Shown here one piece after another: positions 33,894-43,686 of a stretch of 64,000 nt of DNA. Location of the stretch: the NCBI GenBank assembly GCA_965214495.1, contig OZ243958.1:3038001-3102000 (forward strand), given 5' to 3'. Source of the DNA: JANQOH01 sp965214495 (lineage in GTDB: Bacteria > Pseudomonadota > Alphaproteobacteria > UBA7887). The notes under the pieces are model-generated. The model worked only from the letters and a program-made list of their open reading frames with translations, ran no database searches and had not been told where the DNA came from. Numbering within the stretch: position 1 is the first letter of the stretch; every line of letters begins with the position of its first letter. A program made the translations under genes and the position numbers.

Positions 33894-34310
33894 ATGAGGT
33901 TGCGCCTCGGCGGAACGAAGGCAAGGGAGAAGGAACTCGCGCCGCCGCCGCGCGGTGCGCGCACGGTCATCGCCTTCGGCGCCACGGTCGAGGGCGTGCT
34001 CGAAGGTTTCGTCGACGTATGTATCGGCGGCGCGTTGACGGGCGCGGTATGCGGGCGGACGATCGCCGTCGATCCGCGCGCCGCGGTCGATGCCTCTCTC
34101 AAGGCCTGGGTCGTCGATATCGCCGGTACGGTACACGGGCGCGTGGAGGCCCACACGGTCAACGTGGCGAAGACGGCGGTCGTCGATGCGACGATCGTTC
34201 ATCACCGTCTGAGCATCGAGAAGGGCGCGGTGGTCAAGGGGCTCAAGCCGTGGCGCCCGGCCTCGGACATGACTCGCCGCTGCGAAGCCTGGACCCCCGA
34301 ATACGGTTGA
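33894..34310 (+). CDS. Second, divergent bactofilin-like protein
   Basis: About 138 residues from the ATG at 33894. The core repeats the right-handed beta-helix pattern: RTVIAFGATVEGVLEGFVDV, VCGRTIAVDPRAAVDASLKA, GTVHGRVEAHTVNVAKTAVV. It is a degenerate bactofilin relative with a Cys pair unusual for the family. The frame is open further upstream, but the ATG at 33894 lies after the first bactofilin's stop and gives a sensible N-terminus. It may co-polymerise with the first. Confidence 0.75.
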   Translation: MRLRLGGTKAREKELAPPPRGARTVIAFGATVEGVLEGFVDVCIGGALTGAVCGRTIAVDPRAAVDASLKAWVVDIAGTVHGRVEAHTVNVAKTAVVDATIVHHRLSIEKGAVVKGLKPWRPASDMTRRCEAWTPEYG

Positions 34311-34414
34311 TCCGGCCTTCGCTCCCAAGGGCGCGGGCTGCGGGCGTCGAAGGCCACGCATGTCCACGGGCAAGCGGTATTCGAACCGCGAGGCGGTCGC
34401 TCAGGTTCCCCGCT

Positions 34415-35317
<903 letters not shown>

Positions 35318-35322
35318 GCCCG

Positions 35323-35703
35323 CTACTCCAGTCCCAGCAGTTCGACTTCGAACACCAGGGTGGAGTTCGGGGGGATGATCCCGAGATCCCGGTTGCCGTA
35401 ACCGTATTCCGGCGGGATCGTCAGCCGCCGCACGCCGCCGACCCTCATGCCCTCGATGCCGATTTCCCAGCCGCGGATGACCTGCCCCCGACCGAGTGAA
35501 AAGGTGAACGCCTGTCCGCGTTCGCGCGAACTGTCGAACAGGGGCCCGTCGAGCAGGCGGCCCTCGTAATGCACGCTGACCCGGTCGCCGGGCGCCGCCG
35601 CCGGCCCCTCGCCCACGGTCAGATCTTCGAGGGACAACTCCGCCCCGCGCGCGTCCGGCAGGGCCGCGGCAACGATCATCAGCAGGGCGAGGCAGTATCT
35701 CAT
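35323..35703 (-). CDS. FKBP-type peptidyl-prolyl isomerase, exported
   Basis: 126 residues: signal peptide (YCLALLMIVAAALPDARG) and a single FKBP domain with VHYEGRLLDGPLFDSS, FSLGRGQVIRGWEIG and IPPEYGYGNRDLGIIPPNST. It speeds proline isomerisation during folding in the periplasm. The ATG overlaps the dienelactone hydrolase stop by 4 nt, and its stop is 5 bp from mtnP, so the three genes form one operon. Confidence 0.94.
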   Translation of the reverse strand: MRYCLALLMIVAAALPDARGAELSLEDLTVGEGPAAAPGDRVSVHYEGRLLDGPLFDSSRERGQAFTFSLGRGQVIRGWEIGIEGMRVGGVRRLTIPPEYGYGNRDLGIIPPNSTLVFEVELLGLE

Positions 35704-36401
35704 GACTCCGCTCCTCCCGCGACGTGGTCGGCGAAGAACGACAGCGTGCGCGTCATCGCCTCACGGGCCGCAGTCTCGTCATACGAGCCGCGCTGTTCGC
35801 AGTTGAAACCGTGGCCGGCGTCGTAAAGGTGGCAGGGAAGGTCGGGGTGGGCGGCGCGCACGAGGGCGACCTTGTCCAGCGGGATCGCGGTGTCCTCGCG
35901 TCCGAAATGCAGCATCACCGGGCATTTCGGTTGCAGGTCCACATGTTCGTGGATGCCGCCGCCGTAGTAGCAGACCCCGGCGGCGACGCCGATCGCCCGA
36001 CAGGCGGCCATCCACGTCACGCGGCCGCCCCAGCAGAACCCGACGACCCCGACCGCCCCTTCGCTCCGCATCGCCGCGACACAGGCTTGTACGTCGAGCA
36101 CGGCGCCGGTCATGTCGGCCTTCCGCATCAGTGCGAGGCCGGTCTGCATATCGGCATCTTCGTAGCCGAGTTCGACCCCCGTCTCGATGCGATCGAACAG
36201 GGCCGGCGCGTAAACCTCGTAACCCTCGGCGGCGAAGCCCTCGCAGACGCCGCGGATATGGTCGTTCACTCCGAAGATCTCCTGCACGACGATCAGGCCG
36301 CCCCGTCGCCCGCGCTCGCCGGCGCTATCGACTCGCCAGGCCTGAAACCCGTGCCCGTCGGCGGCGGTCGTTTCGACCCATGCGCCCCGCCTTTCGCTCA
36401 T
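35700..36401 (-). CDS. Dienelactone hydrolase family protein
   Basis: A 233-residue alpha/beta hydrolase. The nucleophile is a Cys in VVGFCWGGR near residue 120, as in true dienelactone hydrolases; an Asp in FGREDTAIP near 170 and His in DAGHGFNCE near 202 complete the triad. The canonical substrate is a lactone from chlorocatechol or other aromatic breakdown, but broad-range relatives are common. It leads an operon with an FKBP and mtnP. Confidence 0.9.
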   Translation of the reverse strand: MSERRGAWVETTAADGHGFQAWRVDSAGERGRRGGLIVVQEIFGVNDHIRGVCEGFAAEGYEVYAPALFDRIETGVELGYEDADMQTGLALMRKADMTGAVLDVQACVAAMRSEGAVGVVGFCWGGRVTWMAACRAIGVAAGVCYYGGGIHEHVDLQPKCPVMLHFGREDTAIPLDKVALVRAAHPDLPCHLYDAGHGFNCEQRGSYDETAAREAMTRTLSFFADHVAGGAES

Positions 36402-36464
36402 GACCCCGTCCTCCCGTCGTGTCGCCGTTCGCGCGATTATACCGATGTGCCCGGGCGCCGCGCT

Positions 36465-37565
36465 TCAGACGTTGAAGCGGAAACGAATGACGTCGCCGTC
36501 GCGCACCTCGTAGGTGCGGCCTTCCTGACGCAGCGCGCCCGCGGCGCGCGCAGCCTGTTCGCCGCCGAACGCGACAAAACGGTCATGGGCGATGGTTTCG
36601 GCGCAGATGAAGCCGCGTTCGAAATCGCTGTGGACGAGGCCTCCTGCCGCGGCGGCCGGCGTCCCGCGCAATACGGTCCAGGCGCGGGCCTCCTTCGGCC
36701 CGGCGGTGAAGAAGGTGATCAGGTTCAGCAGGCGGTATCCGGCGCGAATCAGACGGTCGAGGCCGGCCTCTTCGAAACCGAGTCCGGCGAGAAACCCGAC
36801 GCGTTCCTCCGGGTCGGCCAGCGCCGCGATCTCGGCTTCCACGGCGGCGGACACGACGACATGCCCGGCCCCGCGCGCGGCCGCCCGTTCGTGCACCCGG
36901 TGTGAGGCAGCGTTGCCCGTCGCGGCCGAGTCCTCATCGACGTTGCTGATATACAGCACCGGTTTCGCCGTCAACAACCGGAGTTGCCGCCACATGGCGG
37001 TGCGCTCGGGAGCGACGCGCGCCTCGCGCGCCGGGCGGCCCGCGCCCAGCAGGGCCAGCGCGGGTTCGGCGATGGCGAGCATCGCTTTCGCCTCGCGGTC
37101 GCCGCCGCGCGCGCGTTTCGTCCAGATGTCCGACCGCCGTTCGAGGCTCGCCAGATCGGCGAGCATCAACTCGGTTTCCACCACCTCCGCATCGGCCACC
37201 GGGTCCACCGCGCCATTGACGTGGCTCACCTGTTCCCCGTCGAAGCAGCGCAATACATGCGCGATGGCATCGACCTCCCGGATCTGTCCGAGGAATGCGT
37301 TGCCGAGACCTTCGCCGCGGCTCGCGCCGGCCACGAGGCCGGCGATATCGACGAAATCCAGCCGCGCCGGCACGCTGCGCGGCGCACCTGCGACACGTGC
37401 GATCTCGTCGAGCCGGGCGTCGGGCACTGCGACACGCCCGACATTGGGTTCGATCGTGCAAAACGGGTAGTTGGCCGCGTCCGCCACCGCCGCGCCGGCG
37501 AGCGCGTTGAACAATGTCGATTTCCCGACGTTCGGCAGGCCGACGATCCCGCATCTAAACCCCAT
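36465..37565 (-). CDS. ychF: Redox-responsive P-loop ATPase YchF
   Basis: A 366-residue Obg-family protein that prefers ATP to GTP and associates with ribosomes. G1 is GLPNVGKSTLFNAL (residues 8-21), G3 DIAGLVAGASRGEGLGN near 70, and NVDE near 206; the TGS domain closes the protein, ending in RDGDVIRFRFNV. The stop of pth overlaps its start by 11 bp, and the order prs-rplY-pth-ychF is standard for alphaproteobacteria. Confidence 0.97.
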   Translation of the reverse strand: MGFRCGIVGLPNVGKSTLFNALAGAAVADAANYPFCTIEPNVGRVAVPDARLDEIARVAGAPRSVPARLDFVDIAGLVAGASRGEGLGNAFLGQIREVDAIAHVLRCFDGEQVSHVNGAVDPVADAEVVETELMLADLASLERRSDIWTKRARGGDREAKAMLAIAEPALALLGAGRPAREARVAPERTAMWRQLRLLTAKPVLYISNVDEDSAATGNAASHRVHERAAARGAGHVVVSAAVEAEIAALADPEERVGFLAGLGFEEAGLDRLIRAGYRLLNLITFFTAGPKEARAWTVLRGTPAAAAGGLVHSDFERGFICAETIAHDRFVAFGGEQAARAAGALRQEGRTYEVRDGDVIRFRFNV

Positions 37566-38151
37566 CGGTTTCCCCGCGCAGCTCCCTGTTTCGCACCACC
37601 GCGACCCGGTTCATGAAGCCCGGATCGTCGCCGCGGACCAGATGCGGCGCCGCCGCGACAATCGCCGGCGCCAACCGGTCGAGCCAGGCGTGATCGTCCT
37701 CGGCGAAGTCGCGCAACACGAAAGACGGCACCAGGCGTTTGTCACCGGGATGACCGATGCCGATACGCACACGGCGATAGGCCTTGCCGAAATGGGAATC
37801 GATGCTTTCGATTCCGTTATGGCCGGCGCTTCCGCCGCCGGCCTTCATCCGGATCTTGCCGGGCGCAAGATCGACTTCGTCGTGAAACACCACCACCTGC
37901 GCCGCCGCGAGCTTGTAGAAGCGCGCCGCCGCGCCGACCGCGATCCCCGACCGGTTCATGTATGTCGCTGGCTTGAAGGCCAGGACTCGCGCGCCGTCGA
38001 TACGCCCGTCCGCGATCAGCCCGTGAAACCGTCCGCGATACGGTGCGAAACCGTATGCCTGGGCGATGGCGTCGAGCACGATGAACCCGACATTGTGCCG
38101 GTTCCATGCGTGGTTCGCGCCCGGGTTCCCGAGGCCGACGAGCAGATGCAC
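37555..38151 (-). CDS. pth: Peptidyl-tRNA hydrolase
   Basis: A 198-residue enzyme that recycles tRNA from stalled peptidyl-tRNA. Diagnostic stretches are LLVGLGNPGANHAWNRHNVG with the conserved His20-type residue, KPATYMNRSG near 70, VVFHDEVDLAPGKIR near 93 with catalytic Asp, and GGGSAGHNGIESI near 112. Start is a GTG 20 bp after the L25 stop. Confidence 0.97.
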   Translation of the reverse strand: MHLLVGLGNPGANHAWNRHNVGFIVLDAIAQAYGFAPYRGRFHGLIADGRIDGARVLAFKPATYMNRSGIAVGAAARFYKLAAAQVVVFHDEVDLAPGKIRMKAGGGSAGHNGIESIDSHFGKAYRRVRIGIGHPGDKRLVPSFVLRDFAEDDHAWLDRLAPAIVAAAPHLVRGDDPGFMNRVAVVRNRELRGETDGV

Positions 38152-38170
38152 GGTGGCCGGGAAGCGCCCG

Positions 38171-38827
38171 TCAGTCGTTCTCGTCGCCGGGTGCGCTCTC
38201 GGTTTCGGCGGCGTCCGCCACGGAATCCTCCTCCTCGTCTGCTTCGGAGGCCGCGGCCATCACCGTCGGCGCCGCGATGGTGGCGATGGTGAAGTCCCGG
38301 TCGCGAATGGTCGGACGCACGCCGTCCGGCAGGGTCACGTGCGAGATATGCACCGAATCGCCGATTTCCAGGCCCGTCAGGTCCACCACGATCGCCTCCG
38401 GGATCGAGTCGGCGCGGCAGTCGAGCGAGACGGTTCGGCGCACGGTATTGAGGACGCCGCCGCGCCGCAGGCCCGGCGCTTCTTCCTCGTTGACGAAGGC
38501 GACCGCGACATCGACATTCACGCGCGTATCCGCGCCGGTCCGCATGAAGTCGATGTGGAGCGGGAGGTCGGTAACGGGGTGAAGCTGCACGTCGCGCGGC
38601 AGGACGCGGATCGAATCGCCACCCACGCCGAGTTCGTAGAGCCGGCTGAAAAAGCCGCCGCGGCCGTATTCCTGCAACAGTTCGTGCCGATCGACGGATA
38701 CCGCCAACGGTTCGCCCTCGCCGCCGTAGATGATCGCCGGAATCCGCCCCGCGCGCCGGATCGCTCGCGCCCCGCCCTTGCCGCGGGCCTGCCGCAGCGC
38801 GACGGCCAATGTCGCCATATCGGCCAT
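38171..38827 (-). CDS. rplY: 50S ribosomal protein L25/general stress protein Ctc
   Basis: A 218-residue, long-form L25 with the 5S rRNA-binding N-terminal domain (ALRQARGKGGARAIRRAGRIPA; HELLQEYGRGGFFSRLYEL) and the TL5/Ctc-type beta domain after residue 95. The C-terminal 30 residues are acidic and Glu/Asp-rich. It lies between pth and prs. Confidence 0.96.
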   Translation of the reverse strand: MADMATLAVALRQARGKGGARAIRRAGRIPAIIYGGEGEPLAVSVDRHELLQEYGRGGFFSRLYELGVGGDSIRVLPRDVQLHPVTDLPLHIDFMRTGADTRVNVDVAVAFVNEEEAPGLRRGGVLNTVRRTVSLDCRADSIPEAIVVDLTGLEIGDSVHISHVTLPDGVRPTIRDRDFTIATIAAPTVMAAASEADEEEDSVADAAETESAPGDEND

Positions 38828-38863
38828 CTCACACTCCTCCTCCGTTTCGCGTCGGTCCGGCGC

Positions 38864-39796
38864 CTAATCGAAAAGGCTCGAGACCGAACTCTCTTCGCTG
38901 ATCCGGCGCATCGCCTCGGCCAGCAGTTGCGAGATCGACAGCACGCGCACGTTGCCGGCCTCGCGAACCGCGTCGGTCGCCTCGATGGTGTCGGTGATCA
39001 CCAGTTCCGACAATTCCGATGCGGTCACCCGCGCCACCGCCGCGCCGGACAGAACGCCGTGCGTCACGCAGGCGACCACCGACGTCGCCCCCGCAGCCCT
39101 CAGCGCCACCGCGGCGTTGCACACGGTTCCCGCAGAGTCGACGATATCATCGACTAGAACACAGCGCTGCCCGGCGACGTCGCCGATGATGTTCATCACC
39201 TCCGACACGCCGGCACGCTCGCGCCTCTTGTCCACGATGGCGAGGCCGGCGTCAATCCGCCGCGCGATCGCGCGCGCCCGGATCACCCCTCCGACATCCG
39301 GCGAAACCACCACCAGATTGCGGTCCCGGAACGATTGCCCGATGTCGGCGACCATCACCGGCGCCGAGAACAGGTTGTCGACGGGGATGTCGAAGAAGCC
39401 CTGGATCTGACCGGCGTGGAGATCCATGGTCAGCACGCGGTCGGCGCCGGCCGTGGTGATCAGATTGGCCACCAGCTTGGCCGAAATCGGCGTGCGCGGG
39501 CCGGGTTTGCGATCCTGTCGCGCATAGCCGAAATAGGGCACCACCGCGGTGATCCGGCGCGCCGAGGCGCGGCGCAGCGCGTCGATCGTGACCAGCAGCT
39601 CCATCAGATTGTCGTTGGCCGGATAGGAGGTCGACTGCACGAGGAACATGTCTTCGCCGCGGACGTTCTCGTGTATCTCGACGAACACTTCCTGATCGGA
39701 GAAACGCCGGATGCTGGCGTTTACCAGCGGCAGGCCGCAGAACGCCGCGACCGCCTCGGCGAGCGGCCGGTTGCTGTTGCCGGAAACGATTTTCAT
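38864..39796 (-). CDS. prs: Ribose-phosphate pyrophosphokinase
   Basis: A 310-residue enzyme making PRPP from ribose 5-phosphate and ATP. MKIVSGNSNRPLAEAVA is the expected start, FSDQEVFVEIHENVRG and YFGYARQDRK carry ATP- and Mg-binding residues, and VLVDDIVDSAGTV near 215 is the PRPP loop. Length and N-terminus agree with family norms. First gene of the prs-rplY-pth-ychF run. Confidence 0.97.
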   Translation of the reverse strand: MKIVSGNSNRPLAEAVAAFCGLPLVNASIRRFSDQEVFVEIHENVRGEDMFLVQSTSYPANDNLMELLVTIDALRRASARRITAVVPYFGYARQDRKPGPRTPISAKLVANLITTAGADRVLTMDLHAGQIQGFFDIPVDNLFSAPVMVADIGQSFRDRNLVVVSPDVGGVIRARAIARRIDAGLAIVDKRRERAGVSEVMNIIGDVAGQRCVLVDDIVDSAGTVCNAAVALRAAGATSVVACVTHGVLSGAAVARVTASELSELVITDTIEATDAVREAGNVRVLSISQLLAEAMRRISEESSVSSLFD

Positions 39797-40146
39797 CCCG
39801 GATCCCGCCTGTCCACGGAACCCCGTCGTCGAAAGCGAAGGCGCAATTCGTGTTTCGTGCGCATGGCGGATGCCCTGCGGTTTTCCGGTGCGGGTCCGGC
39901 GCGTGGCAGCCCCGTGGATCGGGTCCTTCTCACCCGCGGGGATGCGAAGTGCGCGGCGGAAACGATTCGGGCAGGACGCCCGCACATCTCTGGGCGGTCG
40001 ATTTTCATCGGTAGGCAGGTCCCGGATCGTTCAGCGTTGACGGCCGGACGATCGCCGGCGCCGTGCAAGCGTTCACTGGCGGCCTGAAACGCCGGCCCGC
40101 CGCCTCCGACGATACGCTTTTTCCGTCCGTCGCGTCATCCCCGGGA
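39797..40146. other. Gap upstream of prs
   Basis: This 350-bp stretch, ending at copy 3 of the mobile element, should hold the prs promoter on the minus strand. I see no convincing gene, RNA or repeat in it; open frames on both strands are GC-driven. Confidence 0.3.
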
Positions 40147-40455
40147 CAGTGTCTCGGTTCTGAAATTATGGCGGTTCGTTCGGGTTCGTGTCGGTAACGA
40201 CAGCGGGACAGCGGCGCCTCCAGGCCGAGGCGAAGGGGCGGGTGCGCCAAGCGACATCGACCCGCCTCCGGGGGCGCCCCTTGTGGGCGCCCGAACTTCC
40301 GAACAGGCGGGGAACCAGGGAGGGCAACCACAAAGGTTGCCCCTACAGGGATTGTCGCGGTTCGTGTGGGTTCGTGCCGGCGATGACAGCGGGACGGCAG
40401 CGCGCCCGACAGGACGAACCGCCGGGGAATCCCCGCGTTGCAAACCGGAGACTCC
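40147..40455 (-). mobile_element. MITE-like element, copy 3, degenerate ends
   Basis: An inverted copy of the elements at 5263 and 28158. Its left end, CAGTGTCTCGGTTCTGAAA, matches their right end with changes; then come TGCGGTTCGTTCGGGT-like sequence, the GGGCGCCC palindrome (about 40270-40295) and the GGGCAACC palindrome (about 40322-40345) in reversed order. The right end (AAACCGGAGACT) is diverged and I find no target duplication, so this is probably the oldest copy. It lies just upstream of the Fur-like operator of hemP. Confidence 0.75.
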
Positions 40456-40480
40456 CAAGCCGGCATACGCTGAATTAATC

Positions 40481-40507
40481 TAGTGCGAATGATTTTCATT
40501 CGCACTA
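40481..40507. promoter_or_regulatory. Perfect Fur-type palindrome upstream of hemP
   Basis: TAGTGCGAATGA (40481-40492) is exactly mirrored by TCATTCGCACTA (40496-40507) around TTT: a 27-bp perfect inverted repeat. Its core resembles Fur boxes (GATAATGATAATCATTATC pattern). TATGCT at 40506-40511 is a likely -10, so a repressor here would block the promoter of hemP and the heme receptor when iron is plentiful. Confidence 0.8.
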
Positions 40508-40593
40508 TGCTGTGTTCGTCGATGCGGTGCAGGCGCGGATCGTCGGACGCTCCGGTCGCCGCGGCCGCGTTTCGCGCATCAGGGAGGGCGCGA

Positions 40594-40785
40594 ATGCAAC
40601 AGCGGGAACCGGGTCCGGAACCGCGCCGGCCGAAGCTGGCCGCCGCGGCGGCGGTCGAAGGCGATGCCCGGTGGATTTCGAGCGACGAGCTGTTCGCGGG
40701 GATGCGGGAAGTCGTCATCGGACATGGCGGCGGCCGCTACCGGCTGCGGCGCACCCGGAACGGGAAATTGATCCTGACGAAGTAG
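40594..40785 (+). CDS. hemP: Hemin uptake protein HemP
   Basis: A 63-residue HemP. The C-terminal signature VVIGHGGGRYRLRRTRNGKL is diagnostic. HemP is a small protein encoded ahead of heme-uptake genes and helps activate or support their expression. The ATG at 40594 follows GGGAGGG; a longer reading frame upstream would run through the Fur-like operator and is not credible. It is the first gene of the iron locus. Confidence 0.93.
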   Translation: MQQREPGPEPRRPKLAAAAAVEGDARWISSDELFAGMREVVIGHGGGRYRLRRTRNGKLILTK

Positions 40786-40888
40786 TTTCGACGAAACGCG
40801 CATGACGACGCGTCGACGTCCAAGCCAGCCACCGGCCGCGATCCCCGAGCGTTCGGAAGCCAGCCAGGACTCACCCTGGAGGTGGGCT

Positions 40889-42360
40889 ATGGGGAAGAGG
40901 ATGACTGGCATGAGCTTGGGCGGAGCGGGACGAGCAGCGGCGGCGATCGTCATCGTTGTCATGGGGAGCGGCGTCGCGCGGGCGCAATCGGCAGACGTGG
41001 ACGCGCCGGAACCGATCGTGGTCGCGCCGGTCACCGTGACGGCGACGCGCAACCCGATCGAGGCGTTCGAATATCCCGGCATGGTGACGGTAATCGGGCC
41101 GTCGGATATCCGCGCCCGGCAGGCCTCGACCCCCGACGACATCCTGCGCTTCATGCCGAACGTCGAGTTCACCGGAGGCCCCCGCCGCACCGCCGAGGCG
41201 CCGTCGATCCGCGGCTTCGACGGCCCGGACGTGGTCGTGCTGTTCGACGGTGTGCGGCAGAATTTCGGCTCCACCCATGACGGACGGTTCTTTATGGATC
41301 CGAGCCTGCTCAAGCGGGTGGAAGCGCTGCGCGGCCCCGCTTCGTCGCTCTACGGCAGCGGCGGCACCGGCGGCGTGATCGAGTTTCGCACCATCGAGGC
41401 GGCCGACTTCCTCGACGCCGACCAACGCTTCGGCCTTTCCGTCGCCGCCGGCGGACGCAGCGCCAATGGCGAGCGCGTCGGCACGGTGACCTCTTACGGC
41501 GCGCCGATCGAGCGGATGGATTTCGTCGCCAGCGTCACCCGCCGCACGTCCGGTCCCATCCGGCTCGGCGACGGCAGCAAACTGAACGACACCGAGGACG
41601 ACATCGTCGCCGGCCTCGCGAAGCTCGGTTTCGTCGTCGGAGCGCATCAGCGGCTGGAGGGCGCGTTCACGCGCTTCGACAACGACGCCGTAGAACCCAA
41701 TATCGGCGGCGGCGCCGGCAGCGGCGGCCAGGTTGGCAAGATCGTCGCGTCCGACACGTGGCGCCTGTCCTGGCGTTACGACAATCTCGACGACAAACTG
41801 TTCGACACCGATGTCGTTCTCTACCGCAACGGCGTCGGGGTCGACGAAATCCGCCGCGACAGCGAAGGCTTTTCGGGTCTCGCGCCCGTGGGCGAGCACC
41901 TGAAGCGCGATGTGGACACCATTGGTCTGCGGTTCGACAACCGCTCGCGTCTGGAAATGTCGGAAACGTCGAACGCCGTCTTTACTCTGGGGCGGCGAAT
42001 TCTATCGCGACCAGCAACGGGCGGCGGGTGACGACGGCGCGCACTCCGCCGCGGCGACGGGCGAACGCGACGGCGTCCCCGACTCGGAGGCGCGTTTCCT
42101 CGGCGTCTTCGCGCAGGCGGAGATCCGGTTCGCCGATCCGGTGCTCGGCTTCCTTCCGGGCAAGGCGCTGATCGTTCCGGGCGTTCGTTACGACAGCTAC
42201 AAAAGCGAGAGCGTCCTGCCCGACAGCAAGGCGACCAACGATGCGCGGCAATTCTCGCCGCGCATCGGCGTGAGCTACACCCCGGTCAAGTGGCTGATGG
42301 TCTTCGCCAACTACGCCGACGCCTTCCGCGCGCCGACTGTAGGGGGACGAAAAGGTTGGA
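40889..42360 (+). pseudogene. TonB-dependent heme receptor, frameshifted and truncated
   Basis: The 5' part encodes a signal peptide (GRAAAAIVIVVMGSGVARAQ), TonB box-like VVAPVTVTATR and the plug domain (PDDILRFMPNVEFTGGP; RIE-type PSIRGFDGPDVVVLFDGVRQ; LRGPASSLYGSGGTGGVIEF) of the HmuR/HasR-type hemoglobin/heme receptors. Near 41985 the frame shifts: the barrel continues in another frame as SLLWGGEFYRDQQRAAGDD to YADAFRAPT, then breaks off at about 42340. A complete receptor needs about 250 more residues. GGAGG precedes the ATG at 40889. Confidence 0.85.
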
Positions 42361-42659
42361 TTTTGGGATTTGCCGGGATTTGGTGAAAAATAGTGGGACG
42401 ACGCAAGGGCTTACGCGCGATCTGGCGTGGCGATCGTCCGGACGGAAAGGATGCGAAATTCCAACTGGAAGTCGTGCTGCAACGGCGTTGAAACGGCGAT
42501 TTTCCGGTGGTATCGGGCGCTAAAACGCTCGGGAAAATCGGTCTTCGCGGGTGTTGCAGTCGGCGACAAGGAGGCGGTAGGGTGTTGGCGGTGCCGGAAG
42601 CAAACGTAATACTCTCATGCCTTCGGGCGAGCGCGGGGGTTACGACCCGCTCGGCGCCA
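42361..42659. other. Scar sequence inside the heme locus
   Basis: Immediately after the receptor breaks off, the DNA changes character and carries short GGATTT repeats (three between about 42356 and 42382). No gene, insertion-sequence ends or RNA is recognisable. It separates the receptor remnant from phage-derived sequence. Confidence 0.5.
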
Positions 42660-43040
42660 TTAGCCTCCCTTCTCGCCGATTATCTTCCTGCGCCGCCGAG
42701 CGGCGTCGAGGCGGCGCGCCAGAGACTTGTGCAGACTGACGAGATAGGTTTCCGATCCGTCGGCGGTCGCCTTGACGACGGCGCGCCAGTGGCGGCCGTC
42801 CTCCTCAATGAACCCGATGACGCTCCGGTCGCCGGACGCGAATAGTTCGCCCTTGTCGAGGATGCGCTGAACGCGGGCGTAGTCGGTCGGGGCGAGGTCG
42901 GGGTGGTGCTTGGTCTGCTTGGCGGCGGATTCGCCGGACAGGCGGAGGGTCGGCGAGCGGCCGGATACGGCGTCCAAGGCGCGCTGCGGCACGATAGCGA
43001 CGGGCCAGTCGGCGTCGGAACGGCCCTCGAGGTGGCGCTT
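42660..43040 (-). pseudogene. Phage head-morphogenesis C-terminal domain fragment (PBECR-like)
   Basis: The C-terminal about 125 residues of a phage-type protein: SPTLRLSGESAAKQTKHHPD, then YARVQRILDKGELF, SVIGFIEEDGRHWRAVVKAT and a basic tail ending IIGEKGG. I recall this domain at the end of Mu-like minor head proteins. There is no start codon in context and the upstream part merges with the opposing hmuV fragment, so it is a fragment left by a prophage or a gene-transfer event. Confidence 0.6.
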
Positions 43041-43047
43041 GAACCGC

Positions 43048-43655
43048 GCTGTGCGCCACGGCTTGCCGATCGCCGCCCTGGCGAGAGCGCGCGGCGCGCA
43101 GTGCTGCCGCAAACGCCGGTCTTCGCCTTTCCGTTCCGCGTCATCGAGGTCGTCATGCTCGGACTCGGCCCGCGCGAAAGCCGCGGACGGGCGGAGGACC
43201 TGCGGATCGTTCACGCCGTCCTCTCCGAGACCGACACGCTCCACCTTGCCGAACGCGCCTGGGCGACGCTGTCCGGCGGCGTACGCCAGCGCGTCCATCT
43301 GGCGCGGGCGCTGGCGCAAATATGGCCTGACCGTCAACCGTCGAACCGGAGCGGCAACCGCTATCTGCTGTTCGACGAACCGACCAACAATCTCGACCTC
43401 GCGCACCAGCAGGGCATCATGGTCAGCGCGAGGCGGCTGGCGCGGCGCGGTTACGGCGTTCTCGCCGTGCTGCACGACCCCAACCTGGCGGCGCTCTACG
43501 CCGACCGCATCTGCGTTCTCGACGCGGGGCGGACGGTCGCCGACGGGCCGCCCGAAGCGGTGCTCCACGACCGGCTGTTCGAAACCACCTTCGGGATCCG
43601 CGTCCGCGTTCTGAAGCACCCCGAGCGCAACCGGCCCGTCGTGCTGCCCGCGTGA
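43048..43655 (+). pseudogene. hmuV: Heme ABC transporter ATPase HmuV, N-terminus missing
   Basis: The C-terminal about 200 residues of HmuV. The LADRRPGESARRAVLPQ segment, Q-loop region VFAFPFRVIEVVMLGL, signature LSGGVRQRVHLARAL, Walker B LLFDEPTNNLD and switch His in VLHDPN are present. The Walker A half (about the first 60 residues) is gone, so no ATP can be bound in the usual way. An extra ten residues near DRQPSNRSGNR are tolerated in the family. hmuS, hmuT and hmuU, which should precede it, are absent. Confidence 0.8.
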
Positions 43656-43686
43656 CGACGGCGCCGCAACCACAGGAGGAACACGC

